In this document: one piece after another, positions 33,711-43,662 of the stretch
How the letters are laid out: each line of letters opens with the position of its first letter
How positions within the stretch are numbered: position 1 is the first letter of the stretch
Source: Tetraselmis striata
Lineage: Eukaryota; Chlorophyta; Chlorodendrophyceae; Chlorodendrales; Chlorodendraceae
NCBI GenBank assembly: GCA_006384855.1
Contig: VCJN01001631.1
Coordinates: 55,943-119,942, forward strand
Length of the DNA: 64,000 bases
Direction: 5' to 3'
Notes under the pieces: generated by a model
Told to the model about the DNA's origin: nothing
What the model saw: only the letters and a program-made list of their open reading frames with translations
The model's database searches: none
Translations under genes and position numbers: made by a program

Positions 33711-36700
33711 ATGAGCGGAGCAGCCGAGTGTGGCGGCGTCGAGCAACGCAGTTGTGGCAGACTGCTCGCGATGCCGTCAGCCGTGTCTGCAGCAACCCAA
33801 ACTCAGCAACGGATGGCAAGGGCAAGTGAGGGTATCGAGGCTGCCAATGAAGGCTTTACGCATGCAAAGCGAGAGTCGAGAGGGGTCGCAGGGACCCGGG
33901 GTAGGGGCAGAGGCCGGGGCCGGGGCAGGGGGGGCTACGGCGCGAGCCCTCCCTGTCGACCCTCGGTGCAGGAGCTGGTGGGCGCGACGCGAGAGCTGCC
34001 GCCAGAGGTGCCGGTGTCTCACGCACTCGCTCCGGGGCTGGCGTGGCTGGACGGACGAGGGGTGGCGCTGCTGGTGAAGGAGCTCGCGCGGGACGGTATG
34101 GTGGGGCGGGCGTGGGAGCTCTTTGCATGGCTGCGTACACCTGGCTGCAAGCTGGGGCATCTGTGCGAGGTGCGAGTTCGCCAGTCCCAGCCAAAAGCGT
34201 CACCAGGGCTACTTTTCCTATAATTGTATATGGGCGCAGTAAGAGGACAGTTATTCTCCCACAGTGGAGGCCTATTTGCCTGGGCTTGTGGATGTAATGC
34301 CGCCATTGCCGTAGGATGCCGTGTAGATAGATGAGGAGGACTGATGCTCCTACCGCCGGTACCCCGATCAGGGCTACACCTACACCGCGATGATCGGCCT
34401 ATGCGACGGCAGCATGCTGGGCACTGCCCTGGACCTGGCGCAGGAGATGCGTGCACATGGCATCCCACGCAACGTGTACACCTTCTCCGCGCTCATCACG
34501 GCATGCGCCAGGGCCGGCGAGCCGGGGCTTGCGCTGGGGTTGGAGCGCGAGATGGCCGCGGAGGGTGTGGCAGCCAATGCTGTCATCTTCAATAGCCTTA
34601 TCGACCTGCACGCCAAGGGCGGCCGCCTGGAGGAGGCGCTTGGCATACTGGGAAAGATGGAGGCCCAGGTGTGCGCTGTAGAGAGGCGCAATCTGTCAGT
34701 TGGTTGACAGGTGGGCTGGGTGACATGTCTGTCGGCGGGAATAAGTGGGCAAGAAGGGATTGCGGGTAGGCTTATCTACAACCCATCATGGTATGAATGC
34801 TACGAGACATTTCGACGCCCTTCATTATTCAAATCAAGATTTCACACAAGGGACTGAAATGCGGCCTATCACATGGCCCACTTACAAGCCTGCATGCCCA
34901 ATGTCTGCCAACCCCATCCCCCCGCGCCCCTTTTCATGTAGACTTGCAAAAAAAAGGGCGGCGGCAAGCGGCATTTTTGGTGAGACATTGTGGCCGTCCG
35001 CCTACGCAGGGCGTGGCGCCCGTGACGCGCACTTTCAACTCGCTCATGATCGCCTTGCAACACCAACGGCCACAGCAGCCGCTCCCTGGGGCTGTTCGAG
35101 CGCATGGCAGCCGCCGGATGCGAACCCAACGCCGCGTCCTACAATGCACTCATCACCGCGCTAGGCAAATGCGGGCGCTTCCAGCAGGCTTTGGAGGCGT
35201 TTCAGGAGATGCGCCGACAGGTGTGTGTGCCCGGGCTGCCGCCGCACTGTGGGTGAAGTGGGTCATATGAATCAGTAAAATTGGTCCTGGGGGCCGTCTC
35301 CGGATGCCGGCCCATCTATGAGTTGAAGACACGTCAATGAGAACCCTTATTATCAGACTCGAATCCGTCTTACATGGAAGCAATAATAACATTTGTTATA
35401 CGTTCCACTATAGTTTGTCTGTGCTTGACCTCTGGCAGGTGGGGCAGCTTCTTATTGGCTCTTTTTGGTTGTTATTCTTCACGCCGTGTCAATCCTTGTC
35501 CTGCGCGCGAGTCGCTCTTCATGTGACCAATCAACCCCCCCCCCCCCCCCCCCGCCTACCCCGTCCTCCCTTTCCTCTCTCCCCCCCCCAATGCATATGC
35601 TCCGCACTCCCGCCGTAGGGCTGCCGTCCCACAGTCATCACCTACAGCTCGCTCATCAGCGCATGCGAGAAGGCTGGGGCGTGGGAGGTTGGCCTCCAGC
35701 TCTTTGCACAGATGCAGAGTGACGGATGCGTGCCCAACCTCATCACCTACAACGCACTGCTGGCGGCCTGCGCCCATGGTTTACCCCCCCCCCCCCCCCC
35801 CCTCCTCTTCACCCCCCCCCCCCCCCCCCCCGCCCCCCTGCTGCATGCCTCCCACAACGCGCCCCCTCCCCCTCCTGCCCTTCCTGTGTCAGTAGGCTTC
35901 CTTTGCATATATCCGATCTCCATTCGGCAGTGCCATTCAATGTTCATTTTCATACAACTACATGGCGATTCAGCCATGGTCTATTTAGTTTCATTGTCTG
36001 TATGCGCGTTATTACGTGCTCATGGATATAGTAGAAACGCTAAACGACTTTGAGATACGTATTACGTGTACTCGTCTTCACATGCTCTGCCGTCCACTGC
36101 AGCCTGGGAAATGTGGTCCGTGAAGGCTACTGGACTAGCCGCCCTGTGACGGCATTCACCTTTGTTCAGCAGCGTGCGCAGCCGGCATACAGCCGTACTT
36201 TTCTTGCTTACAGACTCGAGGCTCCGAAACCAATACAAACTCCCCCAATGCAAAAATGGGAAGGCTAAACCTGCAAAGTTGAAAGGGTGAAGGATGTTGT
36301 GAACGGCATATCTGAGCTATCGTGTCCATACCTATAGTTTTCACATGTCGGCAGAACAGTTGGATTCTCACTTTTTACTCATGAATAATACACAAGTGTG
36401 TCGCCTATCTGTCGGGTGCGTACGCTGTGATACAAAGCTGATATTTTCAGTACTCGCTTCTTGCAATGCAAAGAATTGCACGCCAGGGATGTGGCGATCC
36501 AGAATCCAATGGGAACGCGGCGGTTTTCCTGCGTGTGTTACAGCCAGTCGCTGCCAAACACCGTGCGATGAGATCCTTGTTTCGAAAACTGTCGTCAGGA
36601 GCGCCGCAGGAGGCCGCACTGGAGGTCTTCTCCAGGATGCAGCGGCAAGGATACGCGCCCGATGTCGTCACCTACACCTCTCTCATTACATGTTTGGGAG

Positions 36701-36780
36701 CTGCTCGGCAGTGGCGGGCAGCTCTACAGGTCCCCCCCCCCCCCCCCTTTGGCACGCGCGCAGAGAGGATATATATATAC

Positions 36781-36853
<73 letters not shown>

Positions 36854-39800
36854 GGCACAAATTAGAATACAAAACCAATACCACACGGATGTTCCCAGTT
36901 GTTGCTGCAAAACAATCCAAAAAAAACCGGAACCTGCGAATCCAAGTTGAAACAGTACGGAGCGACATTGCCATTGACTCCCAGGTTTTCGAGGGCATGG
37001 AAGCCGATGGCTGCCAAGCGGATGGAGTCGTCCTTGGCGCCATCGCGAGCATTCTGTGGGACACCGGCATCGTGAGCGCGCAGCAGCGAGCGTGGCAGCT
37101 GCACCAACGGGCTGGCGCGGACAGCCACGTGAATGACACGTCGCGCGCGCCGATGTATTTGGAGCTCACGCCTGGTGGCGCAGCTGCTGGCAATGCTCTA
37201 CTGGCGCTGCATGCCTGGCTGGTGGACATGAGGTGTGCGCCACCCAGCCATCCCAGCATTTGGCTGTATGGTCCCATAGTCCAATCGCGGAGCTAATGTG
37301 CATGTTGTTGCGCATACGTGCATTGATTTATGTTTGTGTGTGCGCCTGTGCGGCAGCCGCCTGCACGCAGGTGCCCCCAGGCCTGATACCACCGGCGCGG
37401 GCACAGCCGCCGTTGCTGTCTGCAGACGGCGGCAACAGGAGCCCCAGGATGCAGCTGCCAGAAAGGACGTCCTGGCGGTGCTGCAGGTCCCCCCCCCCCC
37501 CCCCCCTTGCCTGGACTGCACCGCAGCATGTGGGCTTGTTGCGCTCAGGGCAAGTATGTGCAATGTCCTGGTATCCTGATGTTGCTGTCAGGTGACACTT
37601 AGGCGTGACTCTAAGGCCTGACTCTGACCATCGTTCGGGTATCCATCGCCTGCCCCCTCCAGAGCGCCCACTCGCCGTTCAGACCCGCAGGCGAGCATCA
37701 GCATGCGGACCGACAGCTGCTAGAGGCGGATGCGGGCGCTGCCGTGTCATGGTGTTTCGACGCAGAGCAGTCACCCTTTCCTGCATTACTCGCACCGCGG
37801 CAGCACGCTCGTGACTCCGCCAGGTGAGGTGGTGCTGCTCTTAACTTATCAAGCATGCAGGCACGGCGGTCGGTGGTTCAGACAATTGACGCTGGGTGCC
37901 GTCTCCACACCTGAAGACCCAGACTGTTCAACTTGATCGTTTTCAGTGTGCTGTAGCCACACACAGTCATTCGGCCCCAAGCAACCGTCAACAACTCGCA
38001 ATGCATTTAATGCTGCTGACACCCATTAAATGCACCTGCGTGTTCAGCAACATACGACCGTATGCTTTTTGTTTCGGTCCTGAAGGCGAAACAAAACTCT
38101 GCTTGTGAAAGTACTACTTTGCCATCATAATCCATGTGCCCAGTCCGTAAGCGCGTTGTGTCTAGTAAACGATCATTCGGCAGATATTATTATTTTTTTA
38201 CACCCCCTATCTGGGTCTACTGTGAACTGCCGACCGCGTAGATAATTAGCGACCACTGCAGTTTGCCAAGTTGTGAGCATAGCGTGCGACGTGCGTGCAT
38301 GATGAGCTGTGCGGCGCATGGCGTTCCCGGATGGCCGATACCAGTACCGGCGGTCGCGTCGGCGTCATCGGCCTGAAATCCTTAAAATACAGTATAGGAC
38401 GAGTACCCGATATGGTCGCTATCCTGTGAGCGCAAGTACGTAAGTACCGTAATACCGGTACTGCAGCAGGATCGAATTTCATGTTGGACGAATGAATAAA
38501 AAACCGGCAGCACAGTGAAACTCCAATTGTCAACCCCGCTCATAAAATATTGTTCCGGGATGCCGTTTTGTTTTTTTTATTGGTTTATTATTCTGATACT
38601 GTATGCTGCTTTCGTTCCGTTTTCGACGGTCCTCCCATTCTCGTCGCGAGATGCACTCGCGCAATATAATGTTGGTACTTTGCGCAAAATGGGAGGGGGT
38701 TCCGGGACGACCGATCTTCCCCGACACAAAGTTGACCCGAAAGTCGACAAAGTTGACACAAAGTCGACACGACCCATATCTATTACCCTAAAACCCTAAA
38801 ACGATGTCAACGACCGTGATAACAGTGCTGGATTTTTAATTTTCGTTTTAATTCTGATCTAGTGATACGTTGCACCAAGTACTAAACCGGCTTCGCGGTG
38901 TGTACGAGGCGTGTACTAAACCCGGCATCGGCATTTCAGGACGAAACGCCGTCACATTGACGGAAGGCCCTTACTCGATTACTGAACGTGGCCGTTCTCC
39001 TCTGTACACAGGGGGCATTCCGCCGATGCGTACATGGCTGTGTTCAGCGCCCAGGGCGACGCTGCGGTGGAGACACGCTGCTCCGAGGCGTTTGCCGCAG
39101 TGAGGCGCTTTGAGCAGGCTCACTGCGTGGACCCCGCCACCCTGCCGCCGCACTACCTGTCTGCGCGGCGCGGCCTATTCCAGCAGGCAGCCACGGCCGC
39201 GCAGCAGCTGGACTTACGCCCGGAGACCCTGCATGATGGGTTGCTCTTGCTGGACCGCGCTATGAGTCGCCATCCACCCGGGTTGCAGGTGCTGCCGGCA
39301 TGCCAATTGCCCCCCCCCCCCCCCCCCTACCCCCCTTCTTCGGCCCCGCTCATCGCACATCCTTCCTGCTTGCCCATACGCCGTGACAGTCATGCCGAGC
39401 CCAGCACATCTACCAGCCACATGCACACTCTGACGTGGGAATGTGGTTTCGGAGCTCAGTGGTGAATATGGTGTGATAAAATGTCGACCCCCAAAAAACA
39501 CATTGGCGGCAAAAAAACCGTGCAACTCATCCAAGGCACAGTGTCAAGACTGGAACTATTTCTGCCACTGCCTTGTTATCACCGCACTCTGAACGTCGTT
39601 GCCGGGACATCTGCAGGGCGCGGAGGAGCTGCAGGCAGCGGCGTTGGTGTGCGTGCAGGTGGCAGCGCAGCAGAGCATCCGCCCCGAGCGCCCACTCGGC
39701 AGCGAAGCCATGGCCAGAGCGATGCCGGCCGGCGCGGAAGCGCCTCAGCGGTTGCTGCACCGTGTCGAGGTAGTCATCGCAGATGTGCTGGGCAGTGACA

Positions 39801-40507
39801 CCGCCGCGGTGTCTTCCCTGCGCTGCCTCAAGCTCTACCTGGAGCGCTTGGGCTATGCGTTCTTGCAAGATGGCACGGCGGCCGATGGGGTGAGGCCGCT
39901 GAGAGCATATCGAACTTTTCCACACACGTACACATAAATGACTCGGTCCAGCCTGCCCGTGTGGTGTGACCCAATTTAGTGCACAAATGATCGATTTCGC
40001 ATATTTTCGTGGCCTGGTATAGCATGCACACCCACGTGGCGCGAAATGTAGCGCTAGAGTACGTGGCGCGAAAATTTAATACGGCGCTAAAATGCACTTG
40101 ATGTCCAGCAGTATATGGCACATTGTAGGCCCACCTGACCCACATCAGAGATTACATTGCGTAATGACCTGTTTCGTATCTCTTTGCCCCACAGCCCGTA
40201 TCAGTATCTTCTGAAATTCTCCATGGAAATCGCTGACTTAATTTCCATGGCTGCTACCGTGTGTGCCCAGACGGCGTCCATGGAATCGTGCCAGCGGATG
40301 CTTCTACAGGCAGCTGCGCATGTTGAGCTGCTTCGAATTTGCCCTTCTGCGGTGGCCGCCGCCGTGCTGGCGCGCAGCCGCCGGACTGCAGGGCGCCACC
40401 CTTTCTGGCCTACTTCGCTCCGGGAGCTGACTGGCTACAACCACGAGGCAGGCAACCCTGAGCTGAGGGCAGCCATCGAGTGCGTGGAGAGGTTGCCGGC
40501 AGTGTAG
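33711..40507 (+). CDS. PPR-SMR-cyclin fusion protein, 11 exons
   Basis: Exons: 33711-34169, 34372-34668, 35010-35220, 35619-35778, 36599-36729, 36985-37232, 37357-37486, 37663-37823, 39048-39288, 39617-39889, 40205-40507. They total 2614 nt, 3n+1; the extra base lies in exon 3 (near 35055), and all other phases agree. Expected protein is about 870 aa. Order: an N-terminus with RG repeats; tandem pentatricopeptide repeats (TYTAMIGLC, VYTFSALITACARAGE, AVIFNSLIDLHAKGG, ASYNALITALGKCGR, ITYSSLISACEKAG, ITYNALLAACAHG, VTYTSLITCLGAAR); an SMR-like segment (MYLELTPGGAAAGNAL ... ALHAWLVDM); then a cyclin box (LRPETLHDGLLLLDRAMS, later VELLRICPSAVAAAVLARS and PFWPTSLRELTGY). PPR-cyclins with this order are known in green algae. 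PPRs bind organelle RNA; the role of the cyclin domain is unknown. The N-terminus may be a plastid transit peptide (inferred). Confidence 0.87.
36771..36851. repeat. (TA)n-(TG)n microsatellite in PPR-SMR-cyclin intron 5
   Basis: A TA-rich stretch is followed by about 25 TG units to 36851, within the intron 36730-36984. A 16-nt C run lies just before it. Confidence 0.95.
38786..38801. repeat. two telomere-like CCCTAAAA units
   Basis: Two tandem CCCTAAAA units, the Chlamydomonas-type telomeric octamer, lie within the modelled intron 8 of the PPR-SMR-cyclin gene. Just upstream, 38728-38770 holds four AAAGTxGAC words. This may be chance. Confidence 0.6.
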
Positions 40508-40948
40508 CAATCCCACCGGCTGAGCATCAGCGATCTGGCGCAACATCAATGGGCGGCGTATTGGCTGGTAGTAGTTCCGATTGGACAAGCATCCAGATGG
40601 ACGAGCCGGCCGCGCGTCGCGCTTTTCGCTGCGGCAGACAAGTGTGCATGCTGTGATAGTAGCCCTTAGAATGCGGTAAAGCACCATGCAGATTAATGAA
40701 GCACCCTTGGCTTGCTTTGGCGTGAATAGTAGGACATGCGCACGGCGGATTTCTGTGCGGACCGCGAATGGAAGACTGCCTGCCTCTGCGCCCTGCTCAT
40801 CTAGTACTCGCTCATAGTAGCGGCACATCAATTGATAGCTAATCTCACAGCTTGACCCCCCCCCCCTCGTGTAATTACAACGAGGGATGAGACTACAAGT
40901 TGCCCTATCTGCTAGCGATTCCGCCCGTTCCAGCAGCAGCAGCAGCCG

Positions 40949-41330
40949 GTAGCGGGCAAGCGGCGTAGATTCGCCTGTCATCGGGTCGGCGAAGCTGCAC
41001 AGTGCGGGAAGGGCGTATCACCCTTGTCCACACGTGCACGGGCAGCTGGGCCCTACCACGCCGGCCACAGGGAAAAGGTTCTTGGGGGGCATCCACCCCC
41101 CCCATCCCCGCCTTTTCCCCCAAAACCGGTAGTACAAGTAGTGGGCAGACGGCGTAGATTCGCCCATCATCCGGTTGGCGAAGCTGCATAGTGCGGGCAG
41201 CGCGGATCACCCTTGCCCACACGTGCACGGGCAGCAAGGGCCCTACTTTGAAAAAGCACCCCCACGCCGGCCCCGCGGAAAAGGGGGGGGGGGGGGGTCT
41301 TGGGGGGGCATCCAGCCCCCCCCCCCCCCC
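40949..41330. repeat. tandem duplication of about 180-200 bp with C/G runs
   Basis: Copy 1 starts near 40949 and copy 2 near 41127. Both contain ggcgtagattcgcc, gcgaagctgca, agtgcggg, cacacgtgcacgggcagc, cttggggggcatcca and a C run. On the minus strand both copies read the word RPDDRRIYA or QPDDGRIYA, so this may once have been coding. Homopolymers G15 (41283-41297) and C25 (41316-41340) end copy 2. Confidence 0.8.
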
Positions 41331-41340
41331 CCCCCCCCCC

Positions 41341-42772
41341 ACCCCGCTCCCCTTCCCCGTCCCCTCCCCCCCCCCCCCCCCCTCCATTGTTTATTCGATT
41401 TCCGTTTAATGAGGCTTGTATCCATTTGCGCAAAATAGAATTCTGGTCACCCGTTGCCTCTTCCTATTTATAATGCTGTTTTTTATGACTGGGTATTCTC
41501 TTCTTTTGATAAACGCTAAGGATTGCGCATATATAGAGCTACTTGAATTTCACGAATGAGGAGTTTAAAACGCCAGTGGGAAAGCATTAGGCATAGGCCC
41601 CAGCTTTAAATGGAAGCCTGCATGTGGAAAATGGCGGCTCATCCCACAGTATTGGGTTAGTATTCAAATAAAGGACAGTTTTGATTCAACTAACATGTGT
41701 TTGTCAACTACTAATGAAATAAACGACTTTCATTTCTTTCAATGAATGAAATTTCTTGCAATTTCACGCGAGTGACATGTGCGGGGCTCTCATGGAAAAA
41801 GGGTAACTATTGAGTCAAAATGGGCACCGCAATTTTCTGGACTCTAAATTACCCCCCCCCCCCTAACTCAAATTTGTACCCCTTTTGGGGGTGCAAATTT
41901 GAGCTACGCCTAGTACTGTGCGAATGTACTGTGAAACTGAGCTTTGATACATTCTTCTTCTTGCCGACACTGTACAAGGTACCATTCACCTAGCTAGTGA
42001 AATGAACCTGCACTATGTACTACACATCTGTCCACCGCCCTTTGACGAGATGCGTTGCTACCCTTCCATGCTAACCGTTTTCGCCTAAAATGCTACTCCG
42101 CCACTGTGCTTTTCACTCATCTACCTCTCGCATGCACCCTTGCGCTTGTATTCTTCGAGGCATCTTCACGCTTCTCGGTGCACAAAAGCATGGCAAACCG
42201 TGCTCGCAGAGCAAAACGCACCTCTGCCTGCTTGCATAGTCATGTGACGGGGACATCTGCGGCTGCACTTGGTTTTGAACCAACGAGGGCTCTCGACACA
42301 CTGCTTGTGACCCCCGTGGCGCAAGATTCTCCGCAGATGCACTTGCGTTCGGGCAAGAGGGCGTCCTAGACGCCAATACCCACTACTCAGCCCATGAGGC
42401 CCATGTAGCTGAGCGGTGGGCAACATCGAAGCGGACTGCCATGGCCTGGGGCCGGAGATTCGCAGCCTTTGCCTCACCGCGAGCCTCAGCCTGATCCCCA
42501 GCCTCAAAATGTGCCACCTTTGGACCCTCTCCCAGAAGCGACTCCGACGGTACGCGGACTCGCATCTTCGCTCGCATCTCTCATCATGGCGCCGTGGGCT
42601 GCGTTAAGCGCACCTCGCCGTCGCGCAACTCGACATGAGTGGTGACACCCGCCCCGTTTCCCACCCGTTTATTTCGTGTTTTTGTCCTTGTCTGCCAACT
42701 ACCTCTAGCACCTCACGATCCGCAGGACCCGATGACCTCTGACTGCAGGGGGAGGGCGGGGACGAGAGCACG
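41341..42772. other. intergenic, no gene recognised
   Basis: Poly(C) runs to 41382, then AT-rich DNA (41430-41830), then mixed sequence without a recognised domain. Confidence 0.5.
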
Positions 42773-43660
42773 GTGAACATGCGGGCCTTCCTGGCCTCTG
42801 AACACCACCGGCTTGTGTACAACGAGCTGCGGGGGATTTGCAACAAGTATGTCCAAGAAGCTCACTGGCAGTTGCGAATCTCGTCCCTTGGTTACATTGC
42901 CCAGCACAAGGCCCTCGTCATGGCAGACCTGGACTGCGGCTCGGGTCCTGCCCATGTCGACGGCGTGGCGGGGGGGCTGCTCCTCATCATCTTTCTCAAA
43001 TGCTGCGCTCCATTCAAGCCGTCCGGAGGGGGCGAGATGTGACAATTGTCGACGCCTTGACGTGGGCTGCGCCTCGAATCGTGAGCCCCCCCCCCCCCCT
43101 TCGCCTTCCACATTGCCATTCTGTTCAAACGCTAGTCGGGGTGGAATCTCACCCTCGCGCATGTCTCTCCTTGCATCTCCGCCCAGTGGGAGGTCGCAAC
43201 AGCGTCGCCGCTTGGCATCGTGCCGTGGCTGGAGCAGAATTGGCCGGAGGTCCTTGTTGAGCTCCGGAAGGTCCGGAATCTCTTCACTGGGCGCCTGGCG
43301 CAGAGCAAATCTCTCATCCCCCTCGGCGTCGCGGACGACCGCTACCGCACTGACGTATGCCAAGGAAACGAGGACGCTGCGACATACCCGGCCTTGCTTT
43401 CCTTTTGCCTGCACAAGATGTCCACGCCAGTTCGCCCAAGGGAGGTGTCAACCCTGCGTTCGCAACATGCTGCCCGAGATGCAAGGACCTCGCGGGTGTC
43501 ACCCCTTGCTTCCGCATCTTCGAGAGCATGCACCCCAACACATGCGCGATGATCCGGGGACCGGAGTGGCTAATTCTGTCCTATCACGTCCCCAACATGT
43601 CTGCCTTCCTGAATTCGACCACGAGCACAAGGCATGCCGTCGCAAGCACGAGACAGCGAG
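42773..43660 (+). pseudogene. unidentified coding remnant upstream of the fourfold repeat
   Basis: Coding-like pieces on the plus strand occur in different frames. The first contains HHRLVYNELRGICNKYV and HKALVMADLDCGSG (42773-43042) and is followed by a C run after a possible GTGAGC donor. Next is PWLEQNWPEVLVELRKV (about 43220-43290). Last is a Cys-rich piece with CCPRCKDLAGVTPCF (about 43460-43520). They are joined to the tandem unit that follows and probably form the 5' part of the same transposon-like gene. I cannot name the family. Confidence 0.4.
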
Positions 43661-43662
43661 AC

